A stretch of 64,000 nt of DNA from Onthophagus taurus (lineage: Eukaryota; Arthropoda; Insecta; Coleoptera; Scarabaeidae): assembly GCF_036711975.1 (NCBI RefSeq), contig NC_091972.1:5151001-5215000 (forward strand), read 5' to 3'. The notes below the pieces were generated by a model, which had not been told where the DNA came from, ran no database searches, and saw nothing but the letters and a program-made list of their open reading frames with translations. The position numbers and the translations under genes were made by a program. Of this stretch, positions 32,601 to 45,700 are shown piece by piece. Within the stretch, counting starts at the first letter, position 1, and each line of letters starts with the position of its first letter.

Positions 32601-34100
32601 ATGGATGCGGATTGGAATAAGACTTTCAATAACATCAAATGTCTTCACGATTTAACCTTTAAAAGTGTTGATGATGCTATAAAATTGGAAGAACAAGAAA
32701 AACCACGTCAGGTTTGTACCATTTATCATTATTATTTCTATAATTAATTAAATTTTTAACTTTTAGGCTATTGAAAAGTATAAAGAAGCTATAACTTTTA
32801 TAGATCAATCAATGAATGTTCATGTTACTTACCCAGAAGACGAGGATGAAATTGCCGGTTTTCATGAAGCATGTAAAATGATTCAAAAGTTAAAGAAAAC
32901 TAAATCAGAACTTACCTTGCGGATTGATTCATTAGAAAAGAGTGAATCTCAAAACAGTCATACAATTACTTATGCTGAATTAGCTGAGGAATTAAACAAT
33001 TTAGATTCTCAAGCTGTTCAAGCCACCAACACTTATGTCATTTTTACCACAGAAAATGCACGAGTTTATTATGTTGATAAAGAAGGATCTGTACTTTCAA
33101 ATTCGGAATCTCAAAGGCTTGTTGTTTTTGGAACAGACGGAGATGTCCCAAATAAATTCTTACAAATAAATGAATGGGTTTATCCTTTAGTTCCTGGTGT
33201 ATCACCTTGTTTTAAATCGCAATTTGGAGCGTTTATGTTCCCTGATATTAATACAGATCAAAAAAGTACTAATAATAATTTTTTTTTGAATTTATTATAA
33301 TTGAATTTGTTTTAGTTGGAATTGTTCTTCCGGAAGATGAAGCACCAATGTTTTATGATTTATTAACAAATATTCTTGAAGGAGTTATTGTTGAACACCC
33401 TGAAATTGTTGAGGGTTTTGATGAAAAATTATCATCTAAAATAGCTGCAGGTTATTTATAAATAATTAATAAATTTAAAAATGCTTTTAATAATCAAAAT
33501 TTTTTAGGTGCTAAATTTTTAGCTGATGGAATTGTTTCTTCAAGCACAAGAATCGGAAATTTTCTTGATCATTCCATTCAGCCTCCACCTCCTAAAGGTC
33601 CACCAAAAAATATCCCTGCTTACGTTCAATCGGGAGCGAAAATAACTGAAGCAACAACCAGTAAAACCGCACAAGTAGTTGGATTTGTTGCTGATAAAGT
33701 TGGAATTGCAACTTCTAAATTAGGCCAATATTTAGCACCCCATATCCAAGCCCAAGGAACCAAATTATTACAATCCACTTTCCAATATAGCGAAGAAGAA
33801 GCTTCGAAAAAAGTAAAAAGCATTTTAACTATAACCGGTGGGGCTGTTGCAGGTTTGGCTACGGTTTATTATGGTTTAGAAACGGCTGCTGGAATATTAG
33901 GAAATAGTTTAAAAGATAATACCGTTAAAGTTATTGAGAGCAAATATGGACACCCTGCAGGGGATGTCGCTTTAAGTAGTATGAATACAGTTGGAAATGT
34001 TTTTACTATCAATCATGAAGCGAAAAAATGTTTGCCAATTGGTATTGTTAAACAAACTGTTAAAAATACTGGAAAAGCTGTTATTAATACTCAACAATAA
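32601..34100 (+). CDS. spartin: spartin
   Basis: Four exons (32601-32711, 32767-33265, 33316-33450, 33508-34100) give 445 residues. An N-terminal MIT domain (about residues 8-85, HDLTFKSVDDAIKLEEQEK ... AIEKYKEAITFIDQSM) binds ESCRT-III tails. A middle region follows (FLQINEWVYPLVPGVSPCF). The C-terminal senescence domain runs through IAAGAKFLADGIVSSSTRIG, SKTAQVVGFVADKVG, SILTITGGAVAGLATVYYGL and the end GIVKQTVKNTGKAV. Spartin acts in lipid-droplet turnover, endosomal sorting and, in flies, presynaptic growth control; human loss causes Troyer syndrome. It is shorter than human spartin (666), like other insect forms. AATAAA-type signals lie near 34.20 kb. Confidence 0.92.
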
Positions 34101-34419
34101 GTTTTAGAGGGGGGTTTTATGGTTAATTTAATATAAAATGTTGAATTTATATATTTTTTATACATAATTAAAAAAAGTAAAAGTAAAAATTGATTTGGGA
34201 ATAAAGTGTGAAATAAATATTTTGGGAAATGAATTATTTTTGAAAAAAAATTAACCTCGAAATTTTAGTAGGGTAGAATACTATATTTTTGTGTCTGGTT
34301 TAGTTGAGCAACACAAGCCTACAATTATATACTATTAATTTCAATTAATTTGTTGTTATGGTTAACTTATACCAGGAATCTGGGCCTGGGAATTTCAAGT
34401 GATTATATCATTTTTTAGG

Positions 34420-36350
34420 TCTAAATAAAGTTAAAACTAGAAAATTTTAAGTTATGCCGGGTGTTTCGATTTTCCTTAAACGGATTTTTTAAATTGTCTA
34501 CGGTTGCTTTTTCTTGTTTTCCACTCGTTTTGATTGGAAAATATTAATTATTAGCAATAAAAACGATATAACCTCAAATGGAGGTTGTCAATTTCATAGT
34601 ACCAATAAAAGAAAAATAAAGGTACTAAATCTGGAAAAAAAACAAGTTTTGAGATTATGTTGCAACGCAATTAACATACAAATAAATAAATAACAATTAA
34701 AAATAAAAAATGAATGTAATAGTAATACATAATGTAATTAATATAAATTAAAAGCAATTTAAAAAATTTATTTAAACTTAGTGACGTTTAATCAATTCCA
34801 TTACCAACCTCACCATTGTAAGGTGAGGTTGGTTAAAAAAACCAATAATTTTCTTTAATAAGCAAACAAAGCGTCTTAAAAAGTACACAATAAGAAATTT
34901 TGATTTTTTCTGAATAAGATAGGACGAAACTAGTCGTATTTTAGTCAATAGAAAAGTTTTGGCGACCACTTTGAAAATTGACATGCACTTTTAATGAAAA
35001 ATATCCATTAAAAAATAATTTAACCCATTTCGAGTTTCAAGGTTGGCAGTAACGACAGAAATTCCCTGCTAAATTAGTTCTCGAAAAAGGTTATGTATTT
35101 ATATGGTATTTATAAATATTTATAAAAATAATTGGAACTACAAACAAAATTAATTCAATAAATTTAATTTGTCTACGACTACCTTATATACCTTATTAAT
35201 GAGTTTTCTAAAACAAAATGGTAGTCATTTTTCACGGAGTGAATAATAGTGGTGAATAATAATAATTATTTGAAACGTTAAAATTTCAAAAAACGTCAAT
35301 TTAATTCAATTTTTTGGGAGTTTCTAAAGATTTGATATTAAAAAAAACCTAAACTAATTACTTTTTTCGTATGATTTAAGCATAAATTAATTAATTTTCG
35401 TAAAAAAACGTTTTATAAAATTGTCATTTAATTTTGACAAATAATTGTTGTGAAGTTAGTTACAGTTAGTAACATTGAATTTGTGTCACATTGACGTTTA
35501 AACTTTATTCAAAAATTAAGTTTTAATTGCAACCATTGGATTAAAGAAACGATTTGAAAGGGGATCACATTTAACAGACCTAAAACTAGCATCAAAAGCA
35601 TACTTAGATGGAAGATGCAGAAAATGTAAGTAAATTAAAATCGTAATTTTGGGTTATATCAATTCTTAGGTCTAAATAAAACTAGAATGTTTTGAGTTAT
35701 GCCAGGGGATTTTTCTTAAACGTGTTTTTTAACTTGTTTACGGTTGATTTTTCTTGGTTTCCACTCGTTTTGAGTGGAAAATATTAATTATTTTTGAAAT
35801 AAAAATCATATAACCTCAAACGGAGGTTGTCAATTTCATAGTACCAATATAAAGAGAAATAAAGGTACTAAATCTGGAAAACATCTCAGTTTTGAAATTA
35901 TGTTGCAACGTAATTAACATAGAAATAAATAAATAACAATTAAAAACAAAAAATGAATATAATAGTAGTACATAATGTAATTAATATGAATTAAAAGCAA
36001 TTTAAAAAATTTATTTAAACTTAGTGACATTTAATCAATTTCATTACCAACCTCACCATTGCTAGGTAGTCTTCAAGAGATTTTCTCAAGTACTTTTTTT
36101 CGGCATATTTCGTTTTAAGAAACCAATAATTTTCTTAAACTGTGTCTTAAAACGTACTAAATAAGAATCTTTTTTCTAAATAAGATAGGACGAAACTTCT
36201 CGTTTTTTAGTGAATAGAAAAGTTTTGGCGACCACTTTGAAAATTGACATGCTAAAAATTATCTATTAAAAAATAATTTAACTCATTTCGAGTTTCAAGT
36301 TTGGTAGTAACGACAGAAATTCCCTGCTAAATTAGTTGTCGAAAAAAGAA
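34420..36350. repeat. tandem segmental duplication (two ~0.68-kb copies)
   Basis: 34420-35100 and 35660-36350 align over nearly their full length at about 85-90 percent. Shared landmarks are ATAACCTCAAATGGAGGT / ATAACCTCAAACGGAGGT, GTTGTCAATTTCATAGTACC and TAACGACAGAAATTCCCTGC. The copies are about 1.24 kb apart. Neither codes for a supported protein. Confidence 0.75.
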
Positions 36351-36369
36351 TATAGCTATATTGCAAACT

Positions 36370-36560
36370 CGAATAATACTAGTTCTTGGTCTAGCGATGC
36401 ACAACAATTAAAACTAGAACTAACACTAGACCTAGAACTAGAAAGTTTTAGTTAGGATATTTCTAGTTTTAGGTCTACTGTTAGTTCAAGTTTTACACTA
36501 GCACTGTTACCATGTAGAACTAACACTATACTTAGAACTAGAATCATTTGATTAAAGATA
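36370..36560. repeat. CTAGAAC palindrome repeat, copy 2 (short)
   Basis: Inverted cassettes of CTAGAACTAACACTAGAC as in the Topors intron, but only about 190 bp, and inserted right after the second copy of the duplicated segment. Confidence 0.65.
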
Positions 36561-36662
36561 TTACTGTCTGCTAAATTGGTTAAACGAGTTGGCCGAATCT
36601 ATTAATGTAAATGATGATGTGCCATAAATATTGTAGACAAAAGACTTGTTTGTTACACTTAA

Positions 36663-36848
36663 TCAAGATGAAATATCTCCATGGATATAGAAATGGGGCT
36701 GTGATAACACTAATTGTGATTCAATCATCCCAAACATAGAGTGATCTAAATTCAATTTTCTTATAGTTTGTGAGAAAATTATTAATAAAACATAAAATAT
36801 TAAACACAACATTTTATTATTTCTCATTTTTGTTGTTACAGTTAACAT
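36663..36848 (-). CDS. possible small secreted peptide frame
   Basis: A 61-codon frame with ATG at 36848 and further in-frame ATGs. It contains a hydrophobic stretch (MLCLIFYVLLIIFSQT) followed by about 30 residues without Cys (RKLNLDHSMFGMIESQ). It could be a signal peptide, but there is no promoter, paralogue or family to support it. In AT-rich DNA such frames arise by chance. Confidence 0.2.
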   Translation of the reverse strand: MLTVTTKMRNNKMLCLIFYVLLIIFSQTIRKLNLDHSMFGMIESQLVLSQPHFYIHGDISS

Positions 36849-36849
36849 T

Positions 36850-38090
36850 ATTACAATAAAACGTTATATCCAAAAAAGAGAGACATTTTTGGCCTCAATT
36901 TAGCACAGAGATGTCGTCCTAATAAGATAAATTTAATATTCTTTTTATAGTAAAACGAAAAATAATTGGAGAAATATTAATAAAAAATATGAAGACTTGT
37001 GTGATTGGCACACATACACGTTTTAATGACTAGAATGTGACTCCGTTCATTCAAAATGGAATTACTTGTACATGAAAAGAATTAATAAATTAAAAAGGAT
37101 GGAAATAACTTCATAAATATAACAATCTATAAAATTAGCTAAACGTACAGTATTTTTTTTTGTTTTCATATTTTCTGTGTTACGTTTTTTTATTAGTTGT
37201 AATTATCTTAGTATTCTCTTTAAATTTTTTTTTCTACACACTTGGTTTCACCTCAAGCTCGTGTTTGGCACATTTAGTGTGGAAGATAGGGAACAGTACA
37301 TTGCGACGATACAATTTTTTATTCCCTCGGAAAGGCACCTACCACATCTCTTTTTTTCTCTCTATAATTTCTTTTCACACACCCATTGCACTCCTCTTCA
37401 GTTCAGCTGCTGCTCTGTTTTCTATCCCCGGGGATTAAAATTAAACGAGATTCGCGTGTGTTTAATTAATTTTTTTTTTCATAAGACAGTATTTTTCTTT
37501 TTTATATTTGGTGCAATCTTTAATGGTTTGAATTATTATTATTTTTTTTTTTGGTTGAAGATACAGTAAATGTTTTTTTATGTGCTTGTGACAATTTTTT
37601 TGTGGGAATACAGTTAACAGTCAAAAATGGTTTGGGTTAGTATCATTAAATGAGTACTAGAGTTGTATTATAAAAAAGATTGTCTGAAGAATTAATTTTT
37701 GTGTTATTTTAAGCACGAATTTGTATCATATTTATAAATTCGTACTTAAAAAGTTGATATGTATTCTACTCTAGATCATTAAAAAACAAGACTCTTACCT
37801 AATCCCATTCCAAATTTTCCTTAAAAAATCAACTCCTGTACTCATTCAAAAAATTTCCAATACAAACCTCATTGTATAAACATTCAATTTAATGCTAAAA
37901 TCGTTTACAGATATGTCCTCTGTACACACTCAAGTTTACACGACTTACTTTTACGGATGAGCATAGAAAAACTGAAGTTTTACTAATTTTTTTTTTGTAA
38001 ATTGCGAATATTTTGGGGAATCAATATTTTCTTTAATTTTTATTTGCTCAATTTTTCTTAGTACCATAAATAACCTTCTTCATTGGACTC
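36850..38090. other. T-rich spacer before the Dscam2 3' end
   Basis: Long poly-T runs, no gene. The part next to 38.1 kb should be the Dscam2 3' untranslated region. Confidence 0.35.
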
Positions 38091-38099
38091 AGTCTTAGC

Positions 38100-39776
38100 C
38101 TAGACGTTAATTTGGAACGCTTCCCTATTTAATTTGGAGAGTCCTCTACCGTGCTTGTGCCCTTTTTCACATTCGGCCTCGTTCAGTTCGCGAGGATTCA
38201 GGTCGGAGAATCTAGTTGGGGGATGGATACGTTCGTTAAAACTAGCCGCGTGCGATATGCTAAAAGTTGTTTCATCGTTGTGACTCGAATATCCGCTGCT
38301 ACTTCTCACGTGGCGTTTACTCATCGCAATCGCTTTCGATTTTCCTTTTCGCGAAGGGTAAGGTTTTCTACCTACGCTTCCTGATGGTGGAGATGTTTCC
38401 GATGAAGAACTAGAACCTTCAGCACCACCTAAAAATAAATTTAGGTTTCAAAAATTTTCTAGAATTAATTTAAAAAAGTTTTGAAATCTCTTTTTTTAAT
38501 CATCTCTTTATTGATTCTAGTTGATTACCACGCATTCGGTGAGTGAATGTCATCAATTCCTGGCTGGTAGCGCGACCGTCTCCTTCAGAATCGCTGCCAA
38601 GCGTGTCGTATTCTGAAATAGGGAGGTGTAGAGTTAAAATCTTCTTGACCTCCGAGTCAGTGCTGCCCAGGTTATCAGATTCTGAAATATATATCACTAT
38701 TAGACATTATTTTTAGTTTCAATCAATTTGATTTCTAATTGAAATTTTTAATTTGAGCAGCAATGGCCCTTTTTATCCCGTTTACCCTCTTTATTATACT
38801 TGTTACCGTTGAAGTGTATAATTTATAACAAAACTAATCTTACCCTCCATTCTTTTTCAGGAACCTTACCTAACATTCCTTCACGGTTTAATTAACGTTT
38901 CAAAAGAAAACTAACCTTACATAGCATTCTTTCATGGGATGATTCACACTTGTAAACACTAATTTTCCTTAATCTTTATAAACAAAGTTACTAAATTACA
39001 ACTATTCTTTATATAAGTAGTTGATGTATATGAAATAACTGTTAATTTTATGAAATATGGGATTATACACTTTAGCGGTAACATAAAAAACTAAAAGCTA
39101 TAGAATCTTTTTTTTAACCAGAAAAAAAATCTTACCTTGACTTTCTGAATGAGGATCTCTTAACCTTCCACCTTTCCTTCTCACCTTACTATATTCAGGT
39201 TCTTTATTCTGAAATAAAAAAATCAATAAGAATATTTCTTTTTCCTCAAGACTCTTTTCGTCAATTAATTTATAATAAAACATTCATTCTAACTCAAAAT
39301 TAATAAAAAAAAATTATACACAACATCGGTAACTAAGCAAAAAACCATTCGGGTAAGTAGATGGATTGAGTTGCGTCTTTGGATTGGATTTAAACACAAC
39401 GGTGCAGAAAAAACCGATTTAAAAAAACTTACACGTCCTAAATTAAACTTATCAATAGGTGGAGGTTTAACATCGTGATAGACAAAAGACCCTCGTACCG
39501 AATGGTACGGCCCACTGTACACGTTCCCGCTGTAAGAACTCTCGCTGTAAGCCGGTTTCGATAGCTGGAACGTCGCGTATGGACAAATATCTTCGATGTA
39601 GTCTGCTGATGCCGTGTCACTTTTAAAGGTGTCTGTCTCAACGGGAAGGTGATGTTGTCCTCTGCCGGCTCGAACAGCTAAGTATTGTTGATCGCGATTT
39701 TGTTTGTTTTGAATTTGGGCCATCGATGGAGATTCCCCGATGGTCTGTTGAGTGTTTTCACGTTCTCTTTGAACTT
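38100..39776 (-). CDS. Dscam2: Dscam2 exons: cytoplasmic tail
   Basis: 39776-39433 ([18 protein letters not shown] ... [19 protein letters not shown]), 39208-39136 ([18 protein letters not shown]), 38681-38529 ([13 protein letters not shown] ... [13 protein letters not shown]) and 38428-38100 ([17 protein letters not shown] ... [11 protein letters not shown], stop). The exon at 38681 has a second, in-frame acceptor at 38612 that would drop 23 residues. Confidence 0.85.
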
Positions 39777-42700
39777 CTTAAAAAGATAACGATTAAAAGA
39801 AAAGGATTTAATGAAAAGTGATAAAGATCTACTTCTTCTCCAAAATAGAGCTCCGATTAATGCTGTAAGCACTAAGAGTGATAGAAAAATTGGTAGAAGA
39901 ACGCGAACGTTTGCGAATGGATGGTCACCGGAATGCGAAACTGGTGGCGATAATTCTGGAACAGCTGATTTAGTTTATTTTAAAATCGATCGATGATAAA
40001 GTATCTAATTATGTTTACCTCCTTGAACTGTTAGAGTTGTAAAATTATAAATAGCTGATGTATCACCAGCGTTATTATAAGCGGTAACTCGTATTTGATA
40101 GCTTGTTCCTGGCCAAAGTTCGGTTACACTAAAAATTCTTTCTGTTGGTTTTACATGGTTTGCGGCCATTAACCAAGAAGCACTTCTTCCCGATCTATAT
40201 TCTATGACGAAATATAAAATTCCACATCCTCCATCACCCCAAGAATCTAACCAAACCGTTCCTACTGTTGCGTTCATTGTTAACATTTGGGATTGTTTTG
40301 GTTTTACTGGAACTGTATAAATCGTTATTATTTATGTTATCAATTATTTAAGAAGAATTCGTTATTACCCGTTCCTTTTGTATGGGCGGTAACAATATCA
40401 CAAGGAAGTCCGGTTCCGATTCGATTAAATGCAGTGATATACAACATATATTTTGTTCCACACCATAAATTTCTTAAAACATACTCATCTGTTCGTGCAG
40501 ATATTTGCAATTCCTCCCAATCACCGTGATCGCGTTTGTAATTAATTACATACCCCAAAATGGGAGAACCACCATTCTTTTGATCCACCCATTTCAAATG
40601 TAAACTATCTGTGAATGATTCAAGAACTTTTAGATCTGGTGCTTCGGGAGGAACGAGTATTCTCAAAGAATACACGATTATATCTTTTCCATATTCATTG
40701 GCAACGCTGCAGGAATAATTTGCTTGATCAACGCTTTGAACGTCTTTTATGATTAAAGTTGAATTGGGAGTTATCGAACGTCGACCGCCGATTTCTAATG
40801 GTAAATCATTAACTCTCCAAACGACAGCTGGGGCAGGTATTCCAACTTTTTTACAAGGGAGTTTAATGTCTTGTTTCCAAGCGCTTAAAATTTCTCTTCC
40901 AAATGATGCTATTTTTGCAGGAACAGTTTTTGATAGTGATATGGTTACAACGTGACTACTCTCACCTTCACCAACCTAACGTTTTAAATATAACACAAGT
41001 ATTAATTAGGAATAAAACAATTATGTTACTTTAAGTGTAACAACTTAACCCGCCTTTGTTGAAGATGTAACCCAAAACTGACAAGTTGCAGTGGGTTGCA
41101 TCCTATCGATTTCGTGCATTTCCGTATCCGCATTTAAAAGTCTTTTATGAGTACCTTCTTCTCTGCCATCTTCTAACGTACTCATATAAAAAGTATAACC
41201 TACTAAAATTCCGTTACTGTGTGTTGGAGGTAACCATGATACTAAGATTTTGTTGGGGGCACTTAACACAGCTTTTATATCAGCTGGTGCGTTTGGAACT
41301 AAAATAAATTAAATAAAACAAATTATAATTAATGCAAATTTTCAAACAAACCGTCTTCATCAGTGTGGCAATAAATCGGTTCTGATCGAACTCCATCACC
41401 TATAGTTGTATAAGCTAGAGTTGTTATGCTATAATTGGTGTATTTTTGTAGACCCGTTAAAGTTGTGTATTTAAAAGAGATGACTTTCGTTTCTTGATCG
41501 TCATTGTCTAAAATTATCATTTTAACAACTTTGTCGAATTAACGTGAAAAATCTTACCAAACCATTCACCCACTGAGTGATATGTTATTTTATACCCAAG
41601 AATTTTACCATTTCTTCCATCTAATAATGGAGGTTCCCAAGTTATTCGAATACTTTGCGCACTGAGAACAGAACATTGAATGTTTTCTGGTGGTAGTGAT
41701 GGGGTATCTTCGAGAGTTCTCGCCGTGATTGGATCAGTTGCCGGACCAGATCCTCTGCTATTATATGCCTAATGATCGAAAAAATAACTCATTTAAATTT
41801 AAATACAAATACATACTCAAATACACAATACGATGGTAGAACAAAACTTACTTGTACAATAATGTTGTAAGTGGTAAATTTAGCCAACCCCTGCAACGTA
41901 GCTTCACCACCGAAATGAGCTCGAACTTCAACACTTTTAAATGTATATGTATCGGATTCTTGCGAGGTAGAATCAGAAACTGGTTGATAACCGATATGGT
42001 AACCCAAAAGATTCCCGTTCCACGTATCTCTTTGCGGAGGTTCCCAAGTTACAACTATCTCAGTCGAACTTTTAGCTTCTGCTCTAATATCTAAAGGTGA
42101 TCCACTTGGAACTAATACAAAAAAATCTTTTTATGTACTACAAAATAAAATAAAATTAATACCTTACCTTCTTCTAGAGTGCTTACTTGAACGATTTGAC
42201 TAGGTTCGCTAAGTCCCAAACGATTTTCTGATAAAACTCTGATATGATACACCTGAGAAGGTCGAAGATTGTGTAAAGTAGTCGAAGTTTGAGGTCCCGG
42301 AACGGTTATTTTTAATGGTTGGTTTGGCCAAGAATCCGAACCAAGTTTATATTGCACGATATAATTATTTATCGGGCTATTTCCAGCGTAACCAGACGTC
42401 CAAGATAAACCTATCGATTTACTGAATTGTTCTACAACTCTTACGTTTCTAGGCGGTTCGGGAATTTCTTGAATCACAAGATGAATGGCCATTTGGTCAT
42501 GGCCGTAAGCATTAGTTGCTGAACATGTAAATATTCCCGAATCTTGACGAATCGTTCTTTCGATACCAAGTTCAGACACCATTCCTTCAGCGAGAGCTTG
42601 TTCTCTTATCGTATATCGTTGGTCACCATCTCCAGCTATACTTTGTTTACCCATCATCCACATTATTTCCATTGGAGTATCACCTAAAGCTGAACATTGA

Positions 42701-45700
42701 AGGTGTGCTTGTTCACCTTTCACAACTTGAACTTGTTTACTTTTTTGAAGAAAATGAGCTGGTGCTAAATAATAATTTATTTATACTTAATTTTGCACAA
42801 AATAAGCGTGATAAAAATTGTTACCGTTTACTTTTAGAAAAATTACTTTACTAACTCCAGTACCAATGTTATTTTTGGCTTCGCATAAATAATGACCTTC
42901 GTTTTCTTTGGAGACGTGTTCGAATTTGAGCGTTCCGTTATGGTATTGATGCACTTTTGGTTCGTACAAAAAATCTTTGTACTCACCTGGTTGTTGTCCT
43001 GGGGGAGTTAATTAGATCGTGTTTTCTAATTTTGTTTTGGTTCTTACCCACAGCTTTTTTCCATGTTATTACAGGAGCTGGATAACCTTCAGCTTGGCAG
43101 TGAAGACTTGCTTCTTGACCAGCAGCTACACTTGCATCCGCTGGTTCTACAGTCCATTTTGGAGGAACTAAAATTGTAATTAAAAAGTAATTTTATGACA
43201 TGATCATAACAATTTTCTAGCAATTTCATTTGAATTCAGTTGGCACCGAAAACCTTTTCGCAACTATCCGTCATACAAATCTCGTAGTAATGCAACACCT
43301 CCATTTGGCACAAGCTCAAAATGGAGTGTATCGTATCAAGCTCCGGGGGCTATTTCGCCGAAACCGAGTCTCGTTCGCGTATATCTCCATCTACGACACA
43401 TTAACTCCGGCAGTTTACGGCATTAACGGGACCCGTGAACGACGAGATAACGCTATCCAAAGACTAAAGACAAAATGAGATTCCAACAAGAAATAGCTTC
43501 TTCTTTCCTTTTTAACGAGATAAATGAAAAGAAAGGGACGAAAAGAAATTAAAATCTTACCATTGACCGTGAGAGGTACAACATATTTCTCGGCTCCGGC
43601 CACGTTGCTCGCTATACAGGTGTAGTTTCCGCTGTGGGCGGAAGCAACACGGTCGATACTCAGAGAGGAGGAGAACTCGTCAATCCTACGGACGGTAGTC
43701 CCCAAGGCGACGTTGTTCGACACCGGCTTACCATTGCGTTCCCATCGAAAGGTGATGGGTAAGTCCCCCTTCATGATGTGACAGGTGATCGCAGCTCGCA
43801 TCCCTTCGCTCAATAAATTCACCATGGGATTGATTGGCAGGATTTCCGGCGGTACTGAAAAATTTAAACTTAAATTTATCGAATATACATAAAACTTATT
43901 CGAAAAATTAATAAATAAACATTTTAAATTGTTACGTAATGTAACATAAAAGTCCCATGGAGCATGTTTAATAAAACTTTACTAATTAATCCCGGAGTGG
44001 ATATAAGAGTTTAAGTTAGTCCTACATGACCGACGTATATAGAGGGTTGCGTATAACTTTCAACGACCCCCTGAGGAATTATCCTCCTCCTGGAATGTTA
44101 AACATCCAGCAGAAGTGGCGGATAACTTCACATATTTACTCGATATTTAGCCGTGGGGTACAAAAGATGTTATTTGAACCTTTCCCGAGTCGACATGAAA
44201 TAGTTATTTTTCTTATTCTACTCATAAAACGAGGAACATCAAAGGACATACTTACCGATGACCTGCACTTCGACATCTCTACGGGCTGAATTCCTCTGTC
44301 TATTTTGTGCTTGGCACGTGTACGTTCCGGCATCTTCGGTTCTTTGGGTTTGTTCAACAACTAAAGTCCCATTTGCGTAAACTTTTTGCCTGCTATTTAC
44401 AGGCAAAAGTTTTCCTTCGCGTTCCCAAGTGACTGTTTCTATTGGATGTCCAGCTACGGGACATTTAATAGTTAACCTACTTCCGGCTATTCCGGTTACT
44501 TTTGGCATTTCACGTATATATGGTAATCCAAAAACATTCACTCTTTCACTATGCGATATTTTTCCAACGCTGTTGTGAGCCGTACACGTGTATTCCCCAC
44601 CATCTTCGCTTTTTACACTAGTTATATTTACGTGACTGATTACATCATCTTGAATTGTAACATATTGTCCGACTAAAAATCGATGATCTTCCGGAATTGG
44701 AAACCCGTCCAAAGCCCAAGTGAATTGAGGCGGTGGATTTCCGGAAGCTACACATTTTAACGAAACCATTGGACCTGGTTGAAGGGTTTGCTCGGAAAAG
44801 GAATATATCAGTTCTGGTCCCGCATCACCCATATCCAATTCGGCCGTCGCTTGGGCTTGATCCCAATTGTTACTCGCTAAACATTGATACATACCGCGAT
44901 CGTCTTTGTCCAATCGTTTTATCGTTAATCTAGGTGGTTCTACCATTAATTCAACTCTATTATCGGGCGCTACGGGTTTTCCATTATGAAGCCATGAAAC
45001 TTGGGATACCGGGTAACCATTAATTATGCATTGAAAATTCGCTTCTTTTCCTACATCGACAATTTGAACTTGGGGTTGCACGTGAGCCGATAATGGGGCC
45101 GTTATTTCTAAAGTTACCCTCACGTTTTCTTCACCTGCCGAATTATTTGCGTAACATATATAAACACCTCTATCTTCCAATCGAACCTAAACATAAATAC
45201 CTTCATTTTAATATTACGCATAAAATAATATAAATTGAATACTGGTTTATGCTTAATTAGCAAAACATTAATTAAATTGATGACGTGTAAACTCAATTTT
45301 ATATCATTTGTAAAACCGCAACATTACAGTTAGTGGTTTTCATACCGAGAATAATTGGATTAATTAACGGGGACACGTGGCTCGTGTTAGATATAATTAT
45401 TGCTTCCTGAAATAAAGTATTCATACATCAGGAAAACATCAATTCATTTTGATAAATTAATTTGCGGTGATCATTTAAATTTTCCATTGGTTTTGATGAG
45501 ATATTTTTACTAAATTATAAACATGCAAATATCTATGAATACGTAAATACAATCAGCTACGTTATATTAGTTATATCCCAAACGAAAAACCACCTCTTCA
45601 AGTATGTGAACCTATTTAGACTAATCTTGCATATCACTATTATTTAGAATTGCAAAGTTTGACTTACTGATAACGAGATTTCTATATTCTTTTAGTCAAA

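Noticed and set aside
37160-37569. Overlapping Phe-rich frames of 92 and 130 codons
   Set aside because: Product of poly-T runs; no homology and no promoter.
43230-43478. Possible alternative Ig7 exon of Dscam2
   Set aside because: No Ig cysteines or Trp pattern in any frame on either strand; the minus strand has stops.
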